In this document: positions 11,899-22,411 of the stretch, one piece after another
Layout: each line of letters begins with the position of its first letter
Position numbering within the stretch: position 1 is the first letter of the stretch
NCBI GenBank assembly: GCA_009602725.1
Contig: WELB01000001.1
Coordinates: 1,924,944 to 1,986,883 of the forward strand
From: Spirogloea muscicola
Lineage: Eukaryota > Streptophyta > Zygnematophyceae > Spirogloeales > Spirogloeaceae
DNA: 61,940 nucleotides
Direction of reading: 5' to 3'
Position numbers and translations under genes: made by a program
The notes under the pieces: model-generated
What the model saw: only the letters and a program-made list of their open reading frames with translations
What the model was told of the DNA's origin: nothing
Database searches by the model: none

Positions 11899-12920
11899 AT
11901 GTGGNGGACGGCGGCGACCACGGCGGCGCGCCGCCGGAGGACCCGGCGGCGGCGGCGGCGGCGGCGGAGGACGGCGACGAGGGCGAGCAGCCGGACGCCG
12001 AGGAGCTGCACAAGGTCCAGACCATGGACCCCGCGCGCATGCAGTAAGACCCGCCCGCTCCTCCCGACGCCCCAGTCCCACACTTAATCACACCCTTAAC
12101 CTTAAAACCGTGAATCCCTAAACCACGTCTCAGCAGCTATCAGATTCAGCTTTGCTGTGCTGCGGAGCCGACAGCCGGCCGCCGCGCTCAGACTCCTCAC
12201 GTTTGCCGCGAGGCGCCGCGGTGGTCCACAGGGCGGTGCTGTCCAAGTTCACGCCCGAGCAGATGAACCGGTACGAGTGCTTCCGGCGGTCCGGATTCCA
12301 GCGCACCAACATGAAGCGGGTGAGGGCAGCGCTTCTTACCTCGATGATGCCGCCCAGCTCTGCAGCTTCACTGGGCATAGAGGAATGCATTGAGATGTGT
12401 CTGGTATCGTAGCTAGCACATTGGATGAGGCAGCTGCAGCCTTCCTTTCGACAAGCTCGCTGACGTGCTGCTTGCATGTGATCACACCTGGTGCTGCAGC
12501 TGGTGCAGGCTGTCGCCGGAACCAATGTCAACCTCCAGGTTGCAATTGTCATGTCTGGCATTGCAAAGATGTTTGTGGGCGAGCTGGTGGAGACAGGTCA
12601 GACCCTCCAATATGGCACATACATGCCCTGACGCTGTAAAGCTATTCTGCCATTCCGTCTTTTGAGGATATTATAATCGTGAGCCACATTGGAGGACTTA
12701 TCCAGCCATCCGCTTCTATGTATCCCAAAGGCAACACACTTGCTCAATTCCTTAACCGCTTCTTACATTGTTTGCTTTCTGAGCTGACACAGGGCGGATT
12801 GTGATGAGTGAGAGAGGCGAGTCAGGCCCCATACGGCCTTGCCACATACGGGAAGCATACCGCAGGCTGCGGTGCAGTGGCAAGATGCCTGCCCGTGGGA
12901 GGCCCTTCCTCTTCCATTAG
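11899..12920 (+). CDS. TAF11: TFIID subunit TAF11 (histone-fold), 4 exons
   Basis: Exons about 11899-12043, 12232-12319, 12500-12596 and 12793-12920. An acidic N-terminus (EDGDEGEQPDAEELHK) is followed by the TAF11 histone fold: FTPEQMNRYECFRRSGFQR, AGTNVNLQVAIVMSGIAK, MFVGELVET, then GESGPIRPCHIREAYRRL, the conserved C-terminal part of TAFII28. TAF11 pairs with TAF13 in the promoter-recognition complex TFIID. Exon 1 contains a single N at 11905 inside a GC-rich triplet run. From the ATG at 11899 the frame is off by one at the N, and total exon length is 458 nt (one short of a multiple of 3), so the N probably stands for a gap of different length. Downstream of the N the reading frame and splice phases are consistent. 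A dispersed repeat sits directly upstream. Confidence 0.88.
11905..11905. other. Single-N assembly uncertainty in TAF11 exon 1
   Basis: One ambiguous base between GCG-repeat blocks. The downstream coding frame has no ATG unless the N represents one extra base (or equivalent). Confidence 0.75.
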
Positions 12921-13962
12921 TTGTCAAATCGACCCTCCTCTGCTTATCAGAGTAAACCATGCTGATGCTGACAGGAGCTCAAGTCTCAAAATTTGGCTAA
13001 TTGAATTACGGATAAGGTGAACCGTCATACTTTTATGACGAAGCTGTCGCTCTTCTCCTTTTTGTATATAGACAAGTCTTTCTATTGTAGGATTCTCGCA
13101 AGTAGTCAATGTATGCAGAAAGATGGCAGGTCTTCACACGCATGCCACACAGCCTCAATTCTACACATAACAGTCAGACTGGGAAAACTGCGATTGCTAT
13201 TGATCCTATTTTAAATTAGAAAAGGATCAATACTCAAGTATGGCTGCTATAGCAGACTTCTGTTCAGCTCAAACAATCTCACTTCTAAAGGGGTGCCTGG
13301 GTTGCATTGTGTGCTCCAGGTCCGCAAGTCAGCCTGCCCAGTAAGCAACAGCTCTCCTACCAAATGGAGCACATTACTACTGCCCAGATTTGCACAAGCT
13401 ATGAAGGACCACATTGATGGCAAGGGCGTGAGCAAACAGCACGATTTGCTTGAGGATATAGAGAGCCTGCAAATTACTGAACTGTGTTTTCGGGATATGC
13501 AAGTGAGGGTGTCTTAACCTCAGGTGATGGGAACATATTTACACCACTTGTTGTGCAGCCTGCCTGTTTCTCGTGTAGGCTAGTTTGTAAGAATCTGACG
13601 TACTAAAAGAGGTGGTGGACAGAAGCTAGAGCATGGCCTTGTGAGGACCTCATTCTGGATGATCGTCGCTATCGATCGAGAGTGCAAATGTTCCCACTTT
13701 CACCAGGAAAGGTTCAGAGAGGCTGTCATTAATGTACACCATCTCATACTCTCCACTCTGTGATCAGGCACACAAAAGATATGCTGCAAAACGGTGAGAG
13801 GATGAGGCAGCTGACCAATGAGTGGCATGTATCAGCATTTCTTGGCAGTACTTTACATTGCAATGAAGATGGCATCACGACACCAAATTTCGGGGCAGCC
13901 AGTGCCATCAGGGCACGGCGTGCACCGAAAGTGCTTGCTGCATCTATAACCTGATGTCATCA
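12921..13962. other. Spacer between convergent TAF11 and UVR/ApaG genes
   Basis: AT-richer sequence holding two 3' UTRs. Frames at 13293-13517 and 13760-13954 (+) have no family or splice support. A missing last exon of the ApaG gene could lie here. Confidence 0.4.
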
Positions 13963-15765
13963 CAGATGGTGCACGTCATCACTACACAGCATGTAATCCT
14001 CATCTTTGATATCCCACATCTACTTGTTAAGTTGTTGTGAGCAGATCACAAGGTCGTAGCAGAGCTGGACCTACCATTGTGCCCGATGCTGTACGCAGCG
14101 GGCATGCAGATGTGTACTCAAAGCTGCTACCAGGTGGCAATATCGGTTGCTCTCCAATAACTCCAGGTCCTCTGAAATATGGTCACATTGGGAAGGTCAA
14201 GTTAGCTCGCGCAAGGCAACAAGCTTATGAATCTCATTAGCTCACGCAAGGCAACAAGCTTATGCAGACATATGCTTATTGCAGTACATCATAGCTGCTT
14301 AGTGCCTCTGCCTTGAATAGGCTACAGAAACTGCAGAGCGCGCCTTGTTGCGGCGAGGTTGTCATTGGTGATCACATGAAAGTAAAGCCCTGAGACGCTA
14401 GATCATACCTGACCTCTTCTGTGTGACCAGTGGCATCAGCAATCATCCAGTGCCGATTGATGAGCTGTACAGTAGTGCTGCCCTCATTGCTGATGCGGAT
14501 GCGGTATGCGAAAAAGAACTGCTGCCGCGAAGGTTGGCTGCGGTCTTTCACATACACACTTCTCACCCTGACTCGTACCCCCTGCAGAGGGCACCAAATA
14601 GAGCAAGCGCAAATCAGCATGACAAATTTGTATGCAGAACCCAGAGACACCAAGGCACCAAGAAACAGACCATTCATAAGACATTGCGTTCTTTGAGCTA
14701 CAACGTGCTCGCTTGTGTGCTACATGACACCTGGAAACACAAGTTCGCACTCAGCATGCGCTCAAACGGCAGCTGTTGGAGAAGCTCCTGGTAAGGTTGA
14801 AAGAACAGTAGGGTACTTCACCTGCGTTGTGCAGTCGCTGAAGGATTTTAGCTCACTTTCCTCAATCAAAGCATCAGCATGAAGTGGAGCTAAACGCTTC
14901 AACTCATCTCTGCACATGGCCGCCTCCTGTTTGCAAGATCCACCCCACAAGGCGTGACGGACGTCAATGCTCCACATCTAGTGACCCTTGCCATTGCTGA
15001 GTAGGCCAGAGCTTCTCAAGGGCATGGTAAGGATGGCCAATCAAGGAAGGATGCAATGCTGGCTGGGAATTGAGAGAGAGTCTTCATCTAGAAGAAAGAA
15101 CTGTCATATAACCTGCTCTTAGATAAGTACCTACAGTAGAGAAAATGGGAACCAACCTCGTACTTCTCCTCAGCAATGGCTGCCTGCAGCATTTTCTTCA
15201 CAAGCAGAAGAGGGTCATGCTCCTCCAAGGACTTCATGACATCTCTGATCTTTGCTGCCTCCGTGTAGTTCTGCCAAGTGTGACAAACAGCTGTCATGAT
15301 TGGGGCACTGGCTGCAAGCTCCACAATGTGAGCTGGAGACCGCTGGACAAAAAGGGCTGATGATTGTGCGCCCAAAGACCACCTAAGCTGGCCTACTAGC
15401 ACCACCGACAGTACAGGATGCACATGCATTGCCGGCAAGCCTTCACAAGCAACCCACTGTCAGGCTGTGGCAAAGCGAGGCCAGGCTCCTCTAGGCCTCA
15501 GCTTGCACAGGCAAGAGGAGGGGGAGAAGACGTTCACCTCCAGCAGCGTCGCGTCCCTGAGCTGTTCCTGTAACCTCTTCAGCATCGCGCTCGCGGAGAG
15601 GCTGACCGCCTCATCCCCATCAGAGGCGCCCCCAGCAAGCCCGTGCTTGGCCACAGTGCGCCTCCTGCCGTCACCGCCCTCCAGCTCGGCGCAGCAGGCC
15701 CCGGCGCGCCGCTTCGCAGCGGCGCTCGGGGCCGGCAGCGGCTTCGGGCGCCACGAGGCCCTCAT
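13963..15765 (-). CDS. UVR-motif plus ApaG (DUF525) domain protein, probably plastid
   Basis: Exons 15765-15538, 15270-15157, 14926-14822, 14581-14409, 14171-14075 and, tentatively, 14019-13963 (about 257 aa). A basic Ala-rich leader ([20 protein letters not shown]) looks like a transit peptide. UVR-like helical repeats follow: [25 protein letters not shown] and [30 protein letters not shown]. The ApaG domain is then clear: [82 protein letters not shown]. Upstream junctions are GT-AG and keep phase; the last exon does not match the usual ApaG ending (G-H-Y then a beta-strand), so the 3' end is uncertain. ApaG is an Fn3-like fold; UVR motifs mediate protein contacts, as in Clp adaptors. A plastid adaptor or regulatory role is inference. 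The 5' end abuts the 162-N gap. Confidence 0.82.
14203..14264 (+). repeat. Direct repeat in ApaG intron 4
   Basis: A 27-bp sequence containing CAAGGCAACAAGCTTATG occurs at 14203-14229 and, with one mismatch, at 14238-14264, inside the intron between 14171 and 14409. Confidence 0.7.
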
Positions 15766-15802
15766 CCGGGCCTCCGCCGGCCGAGGCGCCAGGCTCCGGC
15801 CA

Positions 15803-15964
15803 NNNNNNNNNNNNNNNNNNNNNNNNNNNNNNNNNNNNNNNNNNNNNNNNNNNNNNNNNNNNNNNNNNNNNNNNNNNNNNNNNNNNNNNNNNNNNNNNNN
15901 NNNNNNNNNNNNNNNNNNNNNNNNNNNNNNNNNNNNNNNNNNNNNNNNNNNNNNNNNNNNNNNN
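15803..15964. other. Assembly gap (162 N)
   Basis: Run of N flanked on both sides by GC-rich triplet-like sequence. It lies just 5' of the UVR/ApaG start and may hide that gene's promoter or the start of a divergent gene. Confidence 0.98.
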
Positions 15965-16054
15965 CGGCGCCGGCGGACGCGCCGCGTGCGGCGCCGGCAG
16001 ATGCGGCGCGCGGCGGGGCCGGGGCGGCGGACGACGCTGCCGTGAAGTTAGCGG

Positions 16055-16720
16055 CAAGAGGAGGATAACGCGGCTGCTGATAGTGGAAGGGCGGCCGTGA
16101 ACGCCAGCCAGGTGCATACGGAGAAGGGTGTTCGTTACTATTAAGGGGAAAGAAGAATGAGCTCGCCCATAGAAGAGAGGGGCTGGCAGAAGCCAGCCAA
16201 AAAAGAATGGACAAAATCCAAAGAGCTACAGGAGAAACACTCAGTACCCTCTGCTAAGGGGGAAGCGCGGCCAGATTGACTGGTGGCTGGGAAAGGCCAG
16301 CCCAAAAGAATGGACAAAGTCTGAGGGAGCCTGAGTGCGAACGACTAGGACTAAGACATCAGCCAGGGAACGCTCAGTAACCTCTAGACAGGAGATGCAG
16401 GTCCGAGAAGCTAGCTGGCGGAAAGACGTCGCCCCGACGGAAGCCGGAGGCCGCCGCCAAAGCTCGGCCTGCGCGCAAGTGAACCGCGAAGGCGAGGGAC
16501 CGCTGCATCGAGACGGCCAAACGCATACGGAAAACCTGAGGGCGAGGGACCCGGCTACGTTGAAGCCGGGCTGCTCGCCCTGCTGCCCGAGGCGGCGGGC
16601 CGCTGCACGCCGCGCCAGGCGGTGGAGCAAGTCAAGCCATTTGGAGCCAAAGGCTCCGTGCACTTGCTAAGCAGCCGCAGGTCGGAGATGCTAGGCTCGT
16701 TGAAGTGGGTCCCCTGGCCA
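16055..16720 (+). repeat. Cluster of dispersed hairpin repeats
   Basis: Contains a hairpin unit at about 16150-16210 (GGGGCTGGCAGAAGCCAGCC followed by AAAAAAGAATGG) and a longer unit at 16255-16440. The latter has GCGCGGCCAGATTGACTGG, then a GGCTGGGAAAGGCCAGCCC hairpin, GAATGGACAAAGTC, GACTAGGACTAAGACATCAG and CTCAGTAACCTCTAGACAGG. It closely matches 38055-38240 and the reverse complement of 34105-34275. A GCAGCCGCAGGTCGGAGATG module follows at 16670-16690. Embedded short frames are not genes. Confidence 0.8.
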
Positions 16721-16805
16721 GAGCCAGAGGCAGCAGCGAGGGCTCTGCCGGCACGAAGGTGCAACGCCCGGGCCATAGACCTCTGCAGCGAGACGGCCAG
16801 GCGGA

Positions 16806-16970
16806 AAGCTCTCTATTAGCATCTCCGACCTGCGGCTGCTTAGCAGAGGTTACTGAGTGATTCTCCTGTAGCTCTTTCTTCCTGGCCCCCTTCTCGTCCT
16901 TCGTTCATTCTTTTTTGGGCTGGCTTTTCCAGCCCCTATTCTCAATGGGCGAGCACTTCCTCTCTATTAA
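16806..16970 (+). repeat. Dispersed hairpin repeat, family A copy 1
   Basis: Starts with the 43-bp module at 16818-16860 (ATCTCCGACCTGCGGCTGCT then TAGCAGAGGTTACTGAGTGA), which is identical at 55318-55360. It ends with a GGGCTGG-CTTTT-CCAGCCC hairpin (16917-16935) and CTATTCTCAATGGGCGAGCA. Other copies are at 31690-31870 and 55318-55480, with a reversed partial copy at 37895-38010. Confidence 0.85.
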
Positions 16971-17218
16971 GGGGGGTGGATCTGCTGGTGTCGGGGTAGA
17001 GCGCCGCGCGGAAGGAGAAGCTCTCGCGTGAGGGAAAGGGTGTCCCAGTTTTGGGGTGACGGTGGAAGTCTTGTACAAATTCAATGCAGTACACCAAACC
17101 TTTGAAGCTAGCTGGAGAGCTTATAATTTGCTTCATAGTATGCAATTTGTATCAGTTTGTAGTCAGCAGTAGCCAAGTAAGGCATAAGCAACACAGGTGA
17201 GCACGACAATAACTTGTT

Positions 17219-17278
17219 ACATCACCTGCTGCTAAAACGACCCGCCTAGTAACCACGGATCAGCGAATAGAGGATCGA
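17219..17278 (+). repeat. Dispersed repeat, family C copy 1
   Basis: ATCACCTGCTGCTAAAACGA followed by CCCGCCTAGTAACCACGG and TAGAGGAT. Related copies are at 48773-48831 and 55168-55220, where the core reads CTAAGCTGACCCGCTCAGTAA. Confidence 0.65.
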
Positions 17279-17393
17279 TGCCCGACTACCGGACAGCAAC
17301 TCTACGAGCCCTTGGCACCCAAAAACTTGTCCAGCATCTTCTTGATGCAAAGCACAAGCTGATCTCACTGCATTTAAAGCTTTCTCAAGAGGG

Positions 17394-17530
17394 GGCGATG
17401 GCTGTGAATCAGCCCAGAAAAGCATTAATAAGGTCCGAGAAGATCGGGAAACGCCGCATCACCAGCTATGCAAGCTGCTACAATGAATGGGTGCTCAGTA
17501 ACCCTTAGTCAGCAGCCACAAGTCAGAGTA
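17394..17530 (+). repeat. Dispersed hairpin repeat unit
   Basis: Begins GGCGATGGCTGTGAATCAGC-CCAGAAAAG and ends GGTGCTCAGTAACCCTTAG-TCAGCAGCCACAAGTCAGAG, the same order of modules as 11604-11748. About 137 bp. A partial reversed hairpin is at 18199-18226 and another at 18301-18350. Confidence 0.65.
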
Positions 17531-19373
17531 GCTTGCAGCCGAAAAAATGTCACCGCGATGGAGGCTGACACCTGACGGCCAAGAACGCCGTATTTGCCAC
17601 CCGCAAGACCATCGCAGCCGGGAGCACATCTTCATGTCGTGCATGTTTTAGATCAGTATCAATCTCGAGGAGGACATGGAAACGGAGACCTATGCAAACA
17701 GAATTGTCGACTGCTGCTATTGGCGGAGGAGGCAGGCTCTGCCACGCACAAAGGCGGCTGGCACCTAGCGAAGTACGGTGATCACCCTGATGGAGACGAC
17801 TATTGTCACGCTTGCGGTCGACTTCCACGGGCTGTTTCGGGACCCACTGGCTCGACCCACTCTAGCAGCTCTTGTATCATGTTGTGACCCGCCGACAAGG
17901 GCAACAGAGCCAGCAGCCCAGCTTCCACGCCATCAGGTCGCTCTCTCAGGTGTACAGAATGCGCATTGTCATTGCTCCATAGTGTTCCTTGGAAATTGCC
18001 GTGTCCTCACAACAGGCGCCTTGGCCGCTGCCTCCCGCTTCGACAGGGCGATTTTCCACCTTCTACGTTCTCCAATCCGCGTATGTTGAAAATTTTGTTA
18101 AACACAATTAAATCAATGAGCAGATGTTTGCAGTATGTCATGGAGAGGAGCTTCGTGAAATTACTGCCCTTTAGCCAATCCCTTTCTAAGTTGTCCACGC
18201 CTTTTGGGCTGACCTCTCACAGCCATCGCCTTGCTTTGAAAGAGTCAACTGCAATCAAGGCACAAGGTCTTCTACCTCTTTCCAAAGACCTTGACCATGC
18301 CTTTGGGCTGGCCTCTCCCAGCTACCAGTCAATCTGGCCGCGCTTGCTATCCAAAGCCGATGTCAATGCCTATCCCAATGAAGGTTGAGCAAGATCAGCG
18401 GTAGAAGGTGGACACCATATACCACCCAGGAAAGCAAGGCAATGTGGCTTGATTAGCCCGCCATTTTTCCCGCATGTACTTGGTGGCTTGCATACTTCGC
18501 CAACAGTGCTGACTGGGATGGCGCAGGGTTATATAGTCACAATGTCTGCAAGATTTCTGTAACTATGAGTGGGTTTGTCAGGTAAACTCTAGGGACGACG
18601 TTATCAATCAGAAGGAGCAGCCTTTCAAAAGTAGGTGAGCAGTAAATGCTCTACGTCACAAGAGAACGACAAGAGAAAGAGAGGTGCAGAGCTGTAAACT
18701 TGTTCAACAAACATAGCTAAAAGTTAAGGGATTACTCAGAGATAAAGAAAAATAATTGGCAGATACAAAACTGTGGCCAACGTACTATTTAACACACAGA
18801 AGTGTCTGTACTGCATGCAGCACGCATTAGTCAATACTATACTTCTGCTTGAGTCTTATCAGCTTGACTTTTTGTAGTGTTCTTATGTATCAGAAAATTT
18901 TCAAGAAACTGCATATTTGCAAGTATGATGATTAAGTACGTTCCAATATGTTCATGGGTATGCAGATTAGTATACACCCTTGGGTTTAGACGATCACATC
19001 AGTTTATTTTGTACTGTGTGCGCTTTTGAAATTTATAATACAGCCTGAACTCAGTTCAATTTCAAACTTAGTCTTCCTTGGTAGAACTTGGAATACATAA
19101 AACACAAATCCTGACCAACAACTTAATTCGAAGGTCCTACTTCATACTGGTATCTGAGATAATTAGAAGCCAGTATTTGATTAGAAAAGGTGAACAAAAG
19201 TTGTTCATGACATTGATAGCTCATGCAACAACTCAAACAACCAACCCCTTTCCTCCTGAGCTAAAGCGAGCTGCAGGAGTTTTTCCAACTGAGATTGTCC
19301 GACCGCAATTTAGCTCGAGTTATTCCTAAACAATCGCCTGCTAGTGCACTCCGCACTCAGTGTATGATACATT
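17531..19373. other. Spacer with repeat fragments; no gene recognised
   Basis: Hairpin-repeat fragments occupy about 18195-18350; 18400-19370 is notably AT-rich. Open frames (17594-17887, 17966-18388, 19078-19329) lack domains and splice logic. The ELIP 3' UTR lies at the right end. Confidence 0.45.
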
Positions 19374-20924
19374 CTAGAAAAAAGAGTGCCCAGTCGCCTG
19401 CTCGAAGATGAGCAGACCGGCAAAACCAATCATGGCCAGACGACCATTCCACCTCTCAGCCTTCGCGTTGAATGGGCCATTGCTGCGGGGAGATGATATT
19501 CAGAAAATGGGTCAGTAAGTGCGTGACCTGTAGCAACAAGCATCAAGTAGCTTCTATAACTCCCCTTTCACATACTGCCAGGGAATATCCATCCTGCATT
19601 TGAACACTGCTAATATGACCTTGTCAGGCGATACTAAGTTGCTATCTTCTCAAGAAAGAAATCAGTGACTCTCACCTGCGACTATCCGGGCTCTCGGCCT
19701 TGAGAAGGGGAACCAGAGATGACCAGAAGACCACCTGCGCAGCACCAATGAGCCAGTACAGGCCAGTGTTGTTTGATCCAGCAACTTGCTGGAGAATGGG
19801 CTGGTGTGGGCTGGTCACCAACTCAGCGACGGCGGCCCAGGCACAGCCAAGCATGGCCTGTTCAGATGTGACGAACACACACTTAGTCAGCAACAGATTT
19901 GACATACAACAAGTTAGAAATTTGCTGTCTACTACGAAAGAGATTGGTACATTGTGCAGCACTCCGAGGTGGCTGTGTCATGTGCCACTAGTATGCCACT
20001 AGACTGGCGAAAACAGTGCCTCTTAAGAAAGTTTATAAGAATATCAGTGCAGCGCACAATGGAAACCTTAAGCTGCCCAACTCTTGCATAGTGTAAATGG
20101 AGAGCTGAGAGCGGACTACTGCTTCAGAAAAGTGAGTGCTGACAGGCGAGCAGGCAAAGACAGTTCAGTACCAGACGTCCATTGATGGTCTCAGGAGCAG
20201 GCCCATCAAAAGCCATCAAGCTGCCAAAGGACCTGTCTCCTGTCTCAGGCCTGCGCTCCAACTCTGGTCGAGGGATGGTGGTTCCAGCGGCGGGGACAGT
20301 TCCAACAACTGACTGCTTCTCAGAACCAGGACCACCCTGCTTGTCTTGGTTGGCCTTGACACTCTCGGGAGTGATGTTGACCTTGGTGCTGTCAATAGCG
20401 TCCTTCACCTGAAGCTCGCAGAACTCTATATCAGCTCGGTTTTGCCAGATCTTTGACCAAAATTCTATTTAAGAGTGCAATTGTCTGCTCTTGGCATCAA
20501 GGTTCAGATCGTAGATATAAGAGCTGGCTTATGTAGGCGATCAGATCGTTGAAGAGGCCAATACTGGTAATACATCGGAGGAATCAGTCTTACCGCATCA
20601 AGAGGTGAACGCTGAGCACGGACCATCACAGTGGCTTGGCGCTGCTCAGAGATGATAGGAACGTTGGTCCTAAGGGGAGCTCCCATGACAGTAGAGCTGC
20701 AATTGAGCACAAACACAGCCTTGTTCACATCCAGGTAGACTGGCTCGCAGACACAGCTCAACATAGTTGATTTGGAGAGGTCAAGGCCTGAAAGGAAAGC
20801 AACACCACATCAATGGCTGTCATGGTGACTACCTGGAGAAGGAGCTGGCACTTGCAGCCGGGCGGGCAGCGAGGGTCACATGACCCAGGCCCGCGACAGC
20901 GCTCATGGCGCAGGTGGCTGCCAT
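19374..20924 (-). CDS. ELIP: Early light-induced protein (ELIP), tandem copy 1
   Basis: Exons 20924-20833, 20669-20594, 20408-20172, 19857-19676 and 19482-19374, all GT-AG, 696 nt, 231 aa. The N-terminus MAATCAMSAVAGLGHV... is transit-peptide-like and is followed by RQATVMVRAQRSPLDA, where VRAQ is a likely processing site. The mature part has VKDAIDSTKVNITPESVK, TTIPRPELERRPETGD, then helix 1 with the chlorophyll-binding motif ETINGRLAMLG, a middle helix (NTGLYWLIGAAQVVFWSSLV) and helix 3 ERWNGRLAMIGFAGLLIF, ending in an ATGHSFF tail. Three helices with two ExxNxR motifs are the ELIP signature. ELIPs are thylakoid proteins induced by high light, cold or desiccation and thought to bind free chlorophyll or pigments for photoprotection. 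Its intron positions resemble those of the neighbouring copy at 22412-24104, which indicates tandem duplication. Confidence 0.95.
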
Positions 20925-22411
20925 TGTCGGGAGACTGAGGAGCACAGAGGTGTGGATCGAAGCGAGCGGAGCAGCGGGAGACGCAGGTGGAGCGGCAGGG
21001 GCAGGCAAGGTAGCAAGTGAGTCTAGTTGGAGAATGGAGTCTAGTGGAGAATGCAGGCTTGGTTATAAGGGACGGTGTTTTGGAGTGGGGGGAAAGCGAG
21101 GCGAAGCGAATGTGGGAGGGTGGAACTGTTCATGCTAAGTGGCCACTTGCGGGGCCCAGTTCCCAGGAGCCAGGAGGCAGCTGCAACCCCGGGGGGGGGG
21201 GGGGTGGACACGATACGTGGTGGCCCCGAAGCCGGCGGGCCGAACCAGGCGTACGTGGCGGGATGCTGGCCAACGTGGCCAAGTCCACCAATGACCTTCA
21301 TCCACGACCATCTACGTCCGCCATGCTGGGAGCAGGCCCGCGCCGCGTGCGGCGTCCCACGTGGCGAGAGCTGCTTCCAGATGGCTGCCCGTGATGCGGC
21401 CGCGACAGTGCGTGCGCCCCTAGAAGCTACCCACGTGGCGGGTCGCCATAGGAGGCCCCCACACACCACGTCGCTTGCCGTTCGCACTTGGCCAATTTTG
21501 GCCTTGTATTACTTTGAATGCACGCAATATTTTCCCTCTATATGCACCCGGCTGGCTTCTGCAGCGCTCTTAGATCAGTATCAGCAGCCACATTTCTTCT
21601 TCCCTTTGTGCTTGGCCGCCCTGAGTCTGTGTTACTGACCACATGCAATTCCCAAATTGGGCAGGCCGTTAGTTGTTGTTGCCGCCCAGCTCGAGGCCTG
21701 CCTCGCAGTGTGCTTGCTAGCAGCGCAACGCTCAGGCATGGTAGGCTTGCATGCAACTCCCGGTGCTAGCCCACGGCAGAGGCTGCTTGCTCCGTTGCTT
21801 TCCTGGAAGCTGCATGTTCTGGCAAGAAGCGGCTGTGCACAGGGTAGCACAGGCAGGTGATGCATATTCCACACACGAAGCAACTTTGTTAGCGGCCTGC
21901 ATTCTGATGATGGCTGGGGATAAGAAGTCCCTCCAAGAAATGACAGTACAGTTGTGGAACGCATCAGCTGCTGACCCCAGGTCCCCAATGTGAATCGTAC
22001 GATTGTTGTTCCAACAAGTGCAGAGGGTGAAGGGGCAGTCGTGCCCTTACTCACGAGCTTCCGCCAAGAGATAGAATACCCTGGGTAAATCGGAACAACT
22101 TCCACGAAATCGCAACAACCCATACAATTCTCAGCGGCTTTCATCCAACATATACATTACAAACATATCTTCAACTTATGATACAGAAGGCTTTCAGTAC
22201 AACAACAACGCAAGGATGGCTGAAAACCATGGAGTGGTTTGCAGCTGCTGTTACGCATTGTCCTGCTGGTATAGTAACAACAGCAAGCACCACTACACCT
22301 TTTGGTAGCACTGCCAGCACACGAGAGAATTGCAGAAGCAATTAACTTTCTGGCTAAGCAAAGGGATGCTCTTGGCACAGAGAGCTAGCCCCATTGACTA
22401 AGGCCTGCAGT
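20925..22411. other. ELIP1 upstream region and spacer
   Basis: GC-rich promoter-like DNA up to about 21480, with G-boxes and a run of 14 G at 21191-21204, then AT-richer DNA to the ELIP2 stop. The frame at 21632-22144 (-) and similar ones show no family. Confidence 0.5.
21212..21438. promoter_or_regulatory. ACGT-core (G-box-like) cluster upstream of ELIP1
   Basis: Palindromic CACGTGG occurs at 21358-21364 and 21432-21438, with further ACGTGG cores near 21214, 21253 and 21274. The two full boxes lie about 434 and 508 bp from the ELIP1 ATG (20924). In plants, G-boxes bind bZIP (HY5) and bHLH light regulators and drive ELIP induction; use here is inferred. Confidence 0.5.

Noticed and set aside
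12113-12121. CCCTAAACC as interstitial telomere
   Set aside because: Only about one telomere unit, inside TAF11 intron 1; no array.
16917-16935. GGGCTGG-CTTTT-CCAGCCC read as a bacterial-type terminator
   Set aside because: The context is a eukaryotic nuclear repeat; the hairpin recurs as part of a dispersed element.
21632-22144. 170-codon minus frame between the ELIPs
   Set aside because: No domain, weak codon structure, overlaps frames on the other strand; spacer.
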